64,000 nucleotides of DNA, taken from contig JACCGJ010013494.1 in NCBI GenBank assembly GCA_013407085.1, positions 35,169 through 99,168 on the forward strand, given 5' to 3'. The notes below the pieces were generated by a model, which was not told the DNA's origin, searched no databases, and was given only the letters and a program-made list of their open reading frames with translations. Position 1 is the first letter of the stretch. Every line of letters begins with the position of its first letter. Source of the stretch: Atriophallophorus winterbourni (taxonomy: Eukaryota; Platyhelminthes; Trematoda; Plagiorchiida; Microphallidae). Shown in pieces: positions 21,440-31,935 of this stretch. A program made the translations under genes and the position numbers.

Positions 21440-22450
21440 ATAAAAGCTTTCCTGGTAAGTCGCAGATGTAAACCAAGTAAAGTACTGATCCGAGGACGGA
21501 ACATTTCGGTACGCCACTTGAGGCATCAATCACCCGTGATTGTATCTCGTTGATGTGAACGATCTAGTTGCACCACTGAGATAAATTTCAAGCCATGCGA
21601 GTAGTTTCCCTGATATATCAATTCGCTTGAGCGTTTGTAGTAGACGAAAGTGAGCAGCTAGCTGAAAAGCTGTAGACATATTAAGATAAAAAGCTTGAAT
21701 GCTAAATCCTTCGTCAATCGCTTGTTTCCATTATTTCAACACCTTCAACATGATTTTCAACATGGAAGATATTTACCAAACACAACCTGCGCAGTGAATT
21801 GTATATTATTTGATAACAATTGATGAACTATTTTACCGACACTATAATCTTTAGATCTTTGGATATCGTATGAAGTAGGTTTAAGAGACGGTAGTTTGCA
21901 GCATGTAAACGTCTACCACGCTTGTATATAAGAAATTACGCCAGCCTTCCACTCTGATGGCATCACTCCGTTCGATTAGGGGATAATTAGGCAGTTACCT
22001 AAATGGATCACACAGCTGATGTCACAGGATTTCAGTACAGATGCGTGATTCCGCCTGCTCAGCAATTTCCTAGTGTTCATTCGACAAACATGTAATCGTA
22101 TAACCGCTAAGCGGATTTCTATCTCAGTCATCTTTTGTGTTAAACCAGATGACGGTCGTCGATCTAATCGTTAGCGGAATAAATACTTTAGCATAAATAT
22201 GAGCTAGAGCATCAGTTGTTTCCATTGCTGTGACCGTTAATCCATCATTTGTAAGCACACAAAACACACCAAGTTCAACGCTCGGTCGAGCATCGACAGT
22301 TAGATGTACCAATTTAGGATTTCCCTCTATTTTCAAAGATAAAACGCGATGTTAATTTTGCTTGTCATCGAAGATCAGAGCGCTCTCTATTTTCGAATTC
22401 TCGAATTGTTGACAAGAATCATCAGTCCAACAGAGTTCCTTTGTGCGATG
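21440..22450 (-). pseudogene. CR1-like family C copy, linker and reverse transcriptase N-terminal part
   Basis: Minus strand: GNPKLVHLTVDARPSVELGV and FCVLTNDGLTVTAMETTDAL form the linker between endonuclease and reverse transcriptase (22336-22124). NGVMPSEWKAGVIS near 21950 is the start of the fingers. DEGFSIQAFYLNMSTAFQLA near 21700 corresponds to the D-x-SKAFD motif, with the second Asp lost. ISGKLLAWLEIYLSGATRSF near 21600 follows. It ends near 21500 with the decayed SGVPQGS region. Stops occur throughout. Confidence 0.7.
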
Positions 22451-22739
22451 CAACTTCGAAGCTAAATTGAAAGTCGCTTGTCAGTCTTGCATCAACAAAT
22501 GGTAAATTTTGATATAATTTACATAGAAGACATTCTGAGAGTGCAGTGCAATGTGTTTCGTTATTGTAATAATCGAGCACTCCCGAATTTACACAAATAA
22601 TTAAAATTTATTTAGAAAATTTAACATAGACAACGTCTTATTCTAAAACATTTGAAATTTAGGCTTCTAAAAAGTTGAAATGAGAGAAAATCTTTTTTTA
22701 TACATATTGATAGTGATTATCATTTTAAAATTTCAGGGA

Positions 22740-24060
22740 ACATTTAATATTTCTGTGATCACATTTGAAGTGATGACAACAGTAAAGAATTTGAATCTTT
22801 TCCATCTGATGTAATTGTGTGTGACTAGCTTGTCTGCAAACTATTTTCGACTATTCTGTTGCAGATACACGGCTAAAATATACAACACATGATATTACAT
22901 CACTTGGCTTATTTCATTACCACATCTACGAGGTTGTCGCAACATTTGTCACGTAAGGTTCATTTTATATTTGCTTTGAATTGTTCTTTGTTGACAGAAG
23001 TTGACTGCATTAATGTATCACGGTTTCTGAGCTCGGATTGTTACATTGCAAAAGCGATTTCAAAGAACATCAACACAAGGGTGCATATGATCACAAGAAC
23101 AGTAAATGTCACCTGAGGGACCGAGAGCTTTTTCTCTGGAGCATTTTATAACATCAGGTATTGGGAAAACAAATTATCCTAGCGTTAATTAAAAACCCTA
23201 ATCTAAGGAAGGAAGGTAACGATAGTTTCAATAAGTGCAATGCCTCACAACTTTCCTTGAAAACGGTCTTGGTCACCGTGTTACTATAAAATTATTTCGC
23301 CCAAAAGCCTAAACACTATCCGTTCAAAGATTTAGGCTGACTCACCAAAATAACATTTTCTAATATTTAAATGGTGCATTTTATGCACGCGAAAAATTAT
23401 AAAACACCGAAATCGTTCAAGTGTTTGCTACTACTAATTGCGATTTTGTAGTATTAGAGAGCGTTACAAACTAAATATGCTCGTTGCTAAAACACAATTA
23501 TTAATATTCTTCCATTGAAATAGAACACCAGGTCAGATTTCGCTATGATAACTTTTAAATTCGTATAAAAGTTTGTCAAATAATAAAGTGCTTTTATCAA
23601 ACGCAAATTTGCAAGAAAGTATTACAAATTGGTAGACTCAATGAGGTAACCGATTCATTTACCCAAATGACACGTAACTCAAACTACTCACAAAATACTC
23701 GTCGACATCCACATTCAATTCAATAAGATTTCGTGAGAAAACTTACTTTCTTTTACTTTTGTTAGATCCGCTTTAGTGGAGAGAATAAGAGAATATAATG
23801 TTATTTAGTGTAATGTTTGATAAATTCTGATATGATCATTATATCGAACTAGGTTAATTTAAGAACGATGTTGCTGTTTTCAACATATTATATAACAAGT
23901 CAGATTCATTTATTTTTTCAGGACACAATTGTAAAGAATGAGGAAATGTGGATCGTAACATCGATTAGAACTTCGTAGAGTCCACGCTTATTTGAACCTT
24001 GCCATTTATCTAAGTTAATAGGATGTGAGCCTCACTATAGTTAGCTAGCACTGATACCGT
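22740..24060 (+). pseudogene. Unit B of the repeated gene-like family
   Basis: It shares its upstream part with unit A (GTGTGACTAGCTTGTCTGCA near 22817) and its downstream 900 bases, almost identically, with unit D (23113-24050 versus 28802-29720). The signal-like frame around 22958-23101 reads HFIFALNCSLLTEVDCINVS without an ATG and ends at CACAAGAACA with a GTAAAT donor at 23102. A 9-base island, GACACAATT, at 23922-23930 lies between the acceptor TTTATTTTTTCAG and GTAAAG. It continues to CTCACTATAGTTAG, where similarity to unit D ends. Hypothetical family. Confidence 0.4.
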
Positions 24061-24689
24061 TAACACGTCATATTTCTCCTCGACAAATTACGTAGAACAG
24101 ATAATTAAATAGAAGTGTTTTTTCAAGTGATATGGGGATGCAATAATGCTAAAATTATTCGTTTTAGAAAGAGGATTTCTATAGTCTGTAAGCCAGTACT
24201 TATCTTTGTTGCCATCAAGCGGTATTTCATGAATAAAAACGTTTTAAATACATCATCCAAAAATTAATAAATAATTATATTATATGATGATTAAAAAACT
24301 TATAGCATGCCACCAGTAAACAACCCTCACCAGAAGTTGTGGCTGGTATTTAAAATGAATGAGATGTGATACAAAATATATGTTACCTTGATATATACGA
24401 GGTTGCAAAGATATAAAGTTTAGAATGAGCTATCTAATAATTGCTTCTATCTTCTCATGAGTCTCAAGCAACTGAAGACAACGAGGTCCAGCTTCCAGCA
24501 TGTCTAAGTGGCTCGCCCACGCCTAGCGGAACTGCTTTCATTAACATGAAAATATACGTAGACCACTGCCTGGTATTATAAATCCAGTTTGCCCAGGGTA
24601 GTCTGAGCCGGTAAGCTTATGGCAAAATATCAATGGAAATTCATACATCAGTCTGAACGCCCGCTACGTTGCGACATTGACGATTGCGA

Positions 24690-25600
24690 AAAATGTTGAA
24701 ATTCCTACACGACAAGCATTTTCATAACAGTCAGTATTGGGCTGAAAGTTTTCCTAGCGTTAATTTGAAAACATTTATTCTATGGACTGCATGTGACGAT
24801 AATTTCAACAAGTATAATGCCACCCAAATTTCCTTGGTCACTGTGATCGAATACAATTATTCCACCCAAGATGGCCTAAACAATATCCGTTCAAATATTT
24901 ACTTTTATTGTTCAAAATATCATTTTCTATCATTTTAATTCTGCGTTTTATAAAGGCGAAACTTATAATGCATCCGAAATCGTGCAAATGTATGCTACAA
25001 CTAATACGGATTTATTAGCATTATAGAGCATTACAAACAACATATGCTGTTAGTTAAACAACAATGATTAATATTCTTTCATTGAAAGAAAATCGCCGCA
25101 TCATGTTTGGCTTACACTACTTTTGGATTCGTATAACTTTGGGCAAATAATGAAGTGCTTTTACCAACGCAAATTTGCAAGCCAGTATTACATATTAGTA
25201 TAATCAATGAGGTAACCGATACATTCACCCAAGCGAAGCGTAACGCAAACTGCTCACTAAATACACGTCGCAATCCACATGAAATTCAATAAGATTTCTT
25301 AAAAATACTTACCTTCATTTGTTTCTGTTAGATACGGTTTAGTTGAAAAATAAGAGTAAATGCGCATTGTAACATCAAATGGAACTTTGAAGAGTTCACG
25401 CTTATTGTAGCGTTGCCATTTTTGTAAGTGAAGAATATGTCAGCCCCACAGTATGTAAGTCGTGTACACGCACTACTAGCATTGGTCAGAAATGACATCG
25501 TGATTCAGTACTTGAACATCGTGGTTATTTTTGCGTAACCTCTTTAACAGTTGTAAATATGTGTATGAAGCCTTCGAACTAGTTGATCACTTTCGACTAC
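24690..25600 (+). repeat. Unit C of the repeated gene-like family, diverged
   Basis: It aligns with units B and D from TCAGTATTGGG (about 24732) to CAGCCCCACAGTATGTAAGT, with many substitutions. It lacks the signal-like exon, and a deletion of roughly 115 bases has removed the 9-base island and its acceptor near 25350. It is the oldest-looking copy. Its end runs into a family C fragment. Confidence 0.5.
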
Positions 25601-25619
25601 TACAAAAGCTGGAATTGAT

Positions 25620-25895
25620 GGAATTCAGCGGACAGCTACCCGTATGTCTTGAAAGATAACTCAGTTGGCGCAAATTATTCATTCGAAGCAACCGGGTATA
25701 AATCACAAGGTAATGATGCCGCTTGTTTCGTGAAAAAGTTTCCGTAATCGGGTAAAAACTTTTCTTGGATTACATCCGTCACTTACCAGAAATGCTTTCA
25801 TGCAAGATGAATATCTTTGCTGATGTTAATAAACTTTGAACTCAGCTAAAGTCAACTGCGGACAGTGTTAATAGGACATTATGACATTGAACGGT
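25620..25895 (+). pseudogene. CR1-like family C fragment around the palm
   Basis: The bases align with 15140-15390: the ITQLAQIIHSKQPGINH-coding stretch, then an AATGATGCCGCTTGTTTCGTG stretch at the SGVPQGS position and ATCTTTGCTGATGTTAATAA at the YADD position (the second Asp is now Val). All frames are broken. Confidence 0.55.
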
Positions 25896-25899
25896 CCGC

Positions 25900-26223
25900 T
25901 TGAGAAAAATTAGCTTATTAGGAGCCCTTAAACATCAAATGTTGCTAAAAATGTTCGTGAATTTGATTAGAACACATTGGTCAGGGTTGTCCTCTTTGCT
26001 AGGTCCCTCCAAATATGTGTTCGTTTGTATTAGGAATCAGGCATTGACTGCCTACTCTAATCATGTAGATGTTCTCGGCAAAAACGCTGAAATGCTGCAG
26101 ACCATTCAAGACGGTATAAATTTCTTCGGCTTCGACACAAACGAAGCCAACACAGGCTCAGTTTCTTTAACTGTTACACGAGGCGTCTTTCAATCACGTA
26201 TGCAGCACTGTCCACTTTCATAA
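25900..26223 (+). pseudogene. RTE-like reverse transcriptase fragment around the active site
   Basis: A 107-codon frame without an ATG contains IRNQALTAYSNHVDVLGKNA, EMLQTIQDGINFFGFDTNEA and NTGSVSLT. RTE-type reverse transcriptases have here L-T-D-x-x-YADD-V-x-L-L, a helix with A-E-x-M-Q-x-x-x-D-x-I and F-G-L-x-I-N-x-x-K-T. The catalytic YADD reads YSNH in this copy, so it is dead. It lies directly behind a family C fragment, so the two remnants were brought together by insertion or deletion. Confidence 0.6.
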
Positions 26224-26369
26224 TTTTCAGTCTGTAATTCACTCGTCTCCAGAATATTACCCAATTACCAAACAAATAATGATGTATATTGAGAATTTAA
26301 TCGTTAGCTTAAGGCGCCAGGTGTACGATCATGCCTTATGAACCTGAAATATGACTGTAGACGATATAC

Positions 26370-28400
26370 GATATACACTCTTTTCAATTGGTCGACACCT
26401 TTTCTTAGAATATATTAAGACAACCATTATGTTAATTAGTTATCTAATCTGCCGTTCAGACGGGACTTATCAAGGTAACGCAAAATTACGTTCTCATCCA
26501 ACGGGTAAAAATGCAACGATTTTGACAAGAAACGTTTTCTATACCCTAAATGCTCCTTACAAAGCAGCTACGCATAGAGCTGCCTTTCTGAACTCTGAAG
26601 AAGCATGATTTTCTATACGACTGTGCACCATGTACGGCGTTTGATAATAAAAATGACTTAATAACGTGACTCGAGACTTCATTGTAACTGGCTAATTCAC
26701 CTGTCTTCCAGCCGCACGTAACAAAATGTAGGTATATGGAAGGTTGATTTTGTTGTTACGCCTGCGCTATTTCGGTGTATGAAAGAAAGATACTAGCGAA
26801 CTTCAAAAATGTTACATTTATGCTTTCTTTAAATCACTTGATGCTAATCGAGATTAAATATAAATAGCATATATTTTTCTGTGTATATGAAGATATCAAC
26901 TGTTGAACTTAGATCTCGACGAAAGATTGCAAATGCCTGATATCAAGCAATAACTGACTATCCCATGGATAGCTGCATAGACATTTGTTTCTCCTGAATA
27001 GAACTGTTTATCCATTTGATAAGCAGTGGATAATGAAATTGTCGCTCGCGGTTCATGGACAATATCAATGCAAAGTGGTATGTGTGAAACAATAATATTT
27101 CCTGGTGTGTCTACGTTAGACTTTTCGAAGGTTACTCGCGCAGATTGTCATTGCTTGTGCTCCTATTGTTTATGTATATACTTTCAATATTAATTTTTGA
27201 AATCACTCTTCTCTATATATTTCAGACTGTCCCGGAAGTATATGTACAACGGAGATCTTCGCCAAATTCTAGATTAGAGTAACTTTTCATTATGCATAAA
27301 AATTTGTTTAAATTCAGCATGCGGATCCACGTGTTATGTCCTACATTTTGATAACTTAAAGAAGACTTTATATCAAGAAATACACCGTGTTCTATAAACA
27401 ATGTGAGTGCGAACGATAGTAGGAACAATAAAAATTAGTTGGCAACGAATTCTCACTATTTTCCACTTAATATATTTACATAACTATAAAATAGTAAATC
27501 TAAACCTAAATTTCTCGCTAAAATCAAATTGATTCACCAAAAACGGTGTTGCAAAAGTGAAAAAAATCTATTTCGATCAATTAAGATAATCTCGTAGTGC
27601 TATTTTAATTTTCGAAAAGGAACCACAATAATTAGTTTAGTAATGAGATAATGGTTGTTATATATTTGATTACTTTTTGTGCAATGAAGACATTCAATTT
27701 CTAAATCATGAGACAACGCGCTTGAATTTTTAATTTAAAATTGCAAGATTTCTTGAATCATAATTTTTCGAGCATACACTTAAATTTTAATTTCTACCAT
27801 CCTATGGTTGTTGTTAAGCTTGTTGCTTTTTAGACCATTAAAAACCTTGAATTACCTTGAATTACTAATCTGTAAGCGTTGTTATACTTTATATCATTGG
27901 GCACAAAAAATGTGCCTCGGAATGAATACTGACGTGATAGGTATTCCATAAATATTTAAACTGCTAACGAGAGTGGCGAGCAAAAATTAGTTGAGAACCA
28001 TGAGTGCAGAAGATTCAACTAAGTTTAATTCAAATATCTTAAAATAAAATGATTAAATCAAGAGTAATTACTTGCTTTCCAATGCGAATTACAAATGTAC
28101 TTCAAAGCGTATCCATTCAAGTTGAACATAGTTGCACAAAATATTGCCATGGTTGTTTGCGCCAAACTAACACTATCATCCATGTTGTTTCTCATTATTT
28201 TACATTTGCGTCATTTTAAGCAAATTTCGTACGCATACATTAATTGTAATGTCCATCCGATCAATTGTTAACCCCCAATCATAAAGCAAGTTCTCAATCC
28301 TATTAATTTCATCTTCTATTATTGTGAGGAAATTTAAGATTTTCACGTTACAAGGCCGCGCCGAAATTGATGGATCAAACAAACCCTAGCGAGTAAGAAT
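26370..28400 (+). repeat. Segmental duplication, copy 2 (upstream of unit D)
   Basis: This copy aligns by eye with 18170-19870 in the same order and orientation. It differs by substitutions, small indels and one CR1-tail insertion at 27780-27863. Similarity fades near 28380. Frames inside, such as 27428-27222 on the minus strand, are not conserved in copy 1 and are unlikely to be genes. Confidence 0.65.
27780..27863 (+). mobile_element. CR1 3'-tail insertion, about 84 bases
   Basis: AATTTCTACCATCCTATGGT, GTTGTTAAGCTTGTTGC and GACCATTAAAAACCTTGAAT, ending with a second CCTTGAATT unit. It is nearly identical to the 3' end of the CR1 element at 31850-31935. The duplicated copy at about 19461 has no insertion, so insertion point and polarity are clear. 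Confidence 0.85.
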
Positions 28401-28650
28401 CAATCTCTGGCTTCCATACAATACAAGTTGCTGCAAATCGCCACCATTGAATCAACAGTATTTCTACCAGAATATTGCATAAACCCCATGATACAAAAGA
28501 TCATTCTCTTACTAGATGAAATTCTAATACTTCATGGTATCCAGCGGATATAATATTCCAATGAATTTTGAAATTGATATGATAAAGAATACATAGAGCT
28601 AGTGATTCTAATTGATAAAATGCACGATTTTTTATAACATTCCTCGCGAA

Positions 28651-28789
28651 ATGCGCATTCTAATACTTGTTTTGATCAGTACTTTGTGGACACCAGTTGA
28701 CTGCATGAATGTATCTCGGTTGCTAAGCACAGTCAGTTACAGTGTGAACGCGATTCCTAAAAGCATCTACACGACGGCTCACAAGAACA
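28651..28789 (+). CDS. Putative signal-peptide exon of unit D
   Basis: The first ATG in the frame starts MRILILVLISTLWTPVDCMN, a basic residue followed by a hydrophobic run and a small/Cys boundary. It reads as a secretory signal with cleavage near residues 18-19. Then come VSRLLSTVSYSVNAIPKS and IYTTAHKN. The exon is proposed to end at 28789 before GTAACT, giving 46 codons plus one base. The genomic frame itself stays open beyond the donor to 28947. The block DC-x-NVSR-x-LS is kept in units A and B although these lost the ATG. Upstream ATG codons in other frames were set aside. Without transcript evidence the exon remains a prediction. Confidence 0.35.
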
Positions 28790-29608
28790 GTAACTGCCAC
28801 CTGAGGGACCAATATCTTTTTCTCTTGAACATTTTAAAACATCAGTTATTGGGAAAACAAATTATCCTAGCGTTAATTAAAAACCTTATTCTAAGGTGGC
28901 AGGTAACGATAGTTTCAATAAGTGCAATGCCTCACAACTTTCCTTGAAAACGATCTTGGTCACCGCGTTAATATAAAATTATTCCGCCCAAAAGCTTAAA
29001 CACTATCCGTTCAAAGATTTAGGCTTACTCACCAAAATAACATTTTCTAATATTTAAATGGTGCATTTTATGCACGCGAAAAATTATAAAACACCGAAAT
29101 CGGGCAAGTGTTTGCTACTACTAATTGCGATTTTGTAGGATTATAGAGCGTTACAAACTAAATATGCTCGTTGCTGAAAAACAATCATTAATATTCTTTC
29201 ATTGAAATAGAAAACCAGATCACATTTCGCTATGATTACTTTTAAATTCGTATAAAAGTTTGTCAAATAATAAAGTGCTTTTATCAAACGCAAATTTGCA
29301 AGACAGTATTACAAATTCGTAGACTCAATGAGGTAACCGATTCATTTACCCAATTGACGCGTAACTCAAACTACTCACAAAATACTCGTCGCCATCCACA
29401 TTCAATTCAATAAGATTTCGTGAGAAAACTTACGTTCATTTACTTCTGTTAGACCCGCTTTAGTGAAGAGAATAAGAGAATATAATGTTATTTAGTGTAA
29501 TGTTTGATACATTCTGATATGATCATTATATCGAACTACGATAATTTAAGAACGATGTTGCTGTTTTCAACATATTATATAACAAGTCAGATTCATTTAT
29601 TTTTTCAG

Positions 29609-29617
29609 GACACAATT
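29609..29617 (+). other. Candidate 9-base micro-exon (also at 23922-23930)
   Basis: GACACAATT sits between a strong polypyrimidine acceptor, ATTTATTTTTTCAG, and GTAAAG. Nine bases keep the frame. The arrangement is identical in unit B. Unit A has the same acceptor and donor surroundings but 14 bases between them. Confidence 0.3.
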
Positions 29618-29829
29618 GTAAAGAATGAGGAAATGTGGATCGTAACATCGATTAGAACTTCGTAGAGTCCACGCTTATTTGAGCCTTGCCATTTATCTAA
29701 GTTAATAGGATGTGAGCCTCACTATATGCAAGTCGTTTATAAGCACTCCGAGTATAAGCAAGATATGAGATTGTGATTCTATGATTGAACATCTGTGATC
29801 ATTCGTACGATATCTATTTAACAGTTGAT

Positions 29830-29966
29830 CACTTTTGACTACTACAAAAGCTGAAATTTATGGGTTTCAACGCACAGCTACCCATATAACTTAAAAAATA
29901 ACTGAGTGGGCGCAAATTGACCGTTCGAAGAAACCCGGTATAAATCACGGGTCAATGATTCCGCTT
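29830..29966 (+). pseudogene. CR1-like family C fragment between units D and E
   Basis: Bases from CACAGCTACCCATATAACTT to CGGGTCAATGATTCCGCTTG align with 25635-25715 and 15140-15220. Only the stretch just before the SGVPQGS motif remains. It precedes the truncated start of unit E. Confidence 0.5.
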
Positions 29967-29967
29967 G

Positions 29968-30510
29968 TTGTGCATGAATGTATCTCGGTTGCTAAGCACA
30001 GTCAGTTACAGTGTGAAAGCGATTCCTAAAAACATCTACACAACGGCTCACAAGAACAGTAACTGCCACCTGAGGGACCAATATCTTTTTCTCTTGAACA
30101 TTTTAAAACATCAGTTATTGTGAAATCAAATTAACATAGCGTTAATTAAAAACCCTATTCTAAGGAAGGCAGGTAACTATATTTTCAAAAAGCGCAATGC
30201 CTCAAAACGTCCCTTGAAATCAATCATGATCTCCGTGTTCCTATAAAATTCTTTCGCACAAATGTCCTAAACACTATCCGTTCAAAGATTTAGGTTTATT
30301 CACCAAAATAGCATTTTCTAAAATTTAAATGCTAATACAAATTGGAAATTTGTAGCATTATCGAGCGTTACAAGCAAAATATGCTCTTAGTTAAACAACA
30401 ATTATTAATATTCTTTCAGAGAAAGAAGCACACCGAATGAGTTTTTGCTACCATTATTGTAAGATTCGTATAACTTTGGCAAATAATTAACTGATTTTAT
30501 TAACGCAAAT
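29968..30510 (+). repeat. Unit E of the repeated gene-like family, truncated
   Basis: It starts abruptly at TGCATGAATGTATCTCGG, inside the signal-like exon, so the hydrophobic part is missing. It follows unit D closely (GTAACT donor context kept) to about 30330, then resembles unit C more, and ends at ACGCAAATTAACCCC. There is no 9-base island. Confidence 0.5.
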
Positions 30511-30730
30511 TAACCCCTCCTGAAATTTACAAGTAAAGAGAATCAAAGAAAACAAAACTATTCGACAATAGTTGCAAGATCATTCCATATCAAAATCAGA
30601 TCTCAACAAATTATGGCAAAATGTTTTCATGACAATGTATTGGTGATTATTCTCAAATATATTAACATTTTCCGCATAAGCATTTTTATGAACAGTAAAT
30701 TATATCTGTTATGTTGCAAACAGTCGCTAC
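30511..30730 (+). repeat. Dispersed repeat, second copy of 21050-21270
   Basis: GAAATTTACAAGTAAAGAGA and GTTTTCATGACAATGTATTG followed by CCGCATAAGCATTTTTATG match the sequence after the 157-base tandem array. A 77-codon frame starting at 30613 is not kept in the other copy. Confidence 0.6.
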
Positions 30731-31440
30731 CAAACGTTTTGCACGCCACGTTGAAGGTGCTTCATGCTACATTTTTTGCCTGTAGCCGAGTGTGGGATTA
30801 CTTATTGCATCATTTGTTCTCAAATTTGACCGAAATAATGCAATAACGGAACGATACATTAAATGATGAGGAGTTTTAATTTGAGGTATCTTCCACTTTT
30901 TGACTTTCAATATACCTACCAAACCTATATTGAATAATTCTTGTAATCATTTCAATAGATTTTGTGAATCATAAAAATTCGAAAAACTCACTTCTCTTTG
31001 GTTTATCTAATGATTAATGTTGACCAATAAATTAAATCATTCAGTGGTGCATTTCATGCTGATAAAATCATTTAAATTCGTCTTTGCGTTACCGTATTTG
31101 TTTTCACCTGCATGCCATTAAGAATCTGCTTCACGATTGTGATTATAGCACGGTTTGCTATTCCAAATATTGCACGTTTATTACATTCGGAATAGAAGTG
31201 TGCTTTTAGGTTTCAATAATTAAAACACTTGTTGAAATAAATGACGCGTTCGTGCATCGTGGGAGAACGTAGTAACGATTTATCCGTGAGGTCAAACTGT
31301 CCAACTCTAATTGAGTTCACCCACGCATAACACAACACACGAGAAATCCGATTGTTCAAAGACGTTTATTACGCACAAGACAAATAATAATAATACACAA
31401 TTATCTCATATAGGCATCCACAATAATGTCCCTAAACATG
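30731..31440. other. Stretch without a recognised feature
   Basis: AT-rich; no domain, tail or ribozyme-type repeat recognised. Confidence 0.4.
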
Positions 31441-31458
31441 TTATCACTATGATCTGAG

Positions 31459-31935
31459 TTGTCAATCGATTTCATGCAACCCGGTAGGAATGAAGCTCAA
31501 CTGAATCTGTTCGATTTTCCCTATCGACGAATCAGAGGAGACCTTATCTTACTTTACAAAACATTCCATACCCCGAACCATCCCTTACAGGATTTATTCA
31601 CGCGAATGGATACGAGGAATTATCGGACCCATGAATATGTGCTGGTCGTACTCCATTCCCGCCTGAAATGTAGAAGGTAATTTTACTCTGTCCGTGTCTG
31701 TTTTACTTGGAACAGTTTACCTTCAACCGTTGCTCACGCCACTAGCTTGCATGACTTTAAAACGAAATTAGACGAATTTTTATTGCATTATTCGTTTCCA
31801 GAACACTTATATACTGTTTAATCTATGTTCTTATATTGTTTATACAATTAAATTTCAATTTCTACCATCCTATGGTTGTTGTTAAGCTTGTTGCTTTTTA
31901 GACCATTAAAAACCTTGAATTACCTTGAATCACAC
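31459..31935 (+). mobile_element. CR1-like retrotransposon, family D, intact 3' end
   Basis: The frame gives AQLNLFDFPYRRIRGDLILL and YKTFHTPNHPLQDLFTRMDT, the conserved R-R-x-RGDLI...YK-x-x-H block of CR1-type C-termini. After a stop at 31678 the same frame continues with FYSVRVCFTWNSLPSTVAHA and SLHDFKTKLDEFLLHYSFPE, with the W-N-x-LP and FK-x-x-LD motifs, to a stop at 31821. The 3' UTR is only about 110 bases and ends in GACCATTAAAAACCTTGAAT with a second CCTTGAAT unit. It defines the tail seen in the isolated tail insertions. Everything upstream of the C-terminus is missing. Confidence 0.85.

Larger units (their letters stand above)
28610..29760 (+). other. Unit D of the repeated gene-like family, most intact copy
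   Basis: The unit carries the signal-peptide-like exon (28651-28789), about 820 bases of intron-like sequence, the 9-base island at 29609-29617 (acceptor TTTATTTTTTCAG, donor GTAAAG) and about 140 further bases to CACTATATGCAAGTCG. Another possible exon boundary, GGCAG before GTAACGATAG, lies near 28912. Both the signal-like exon and the island would keep phase 1. The nearest described analogue is the micro-exon gene class of schistosomes. I do not recognise the protein, and no further exon could be fixed. Confidence 0.4.
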
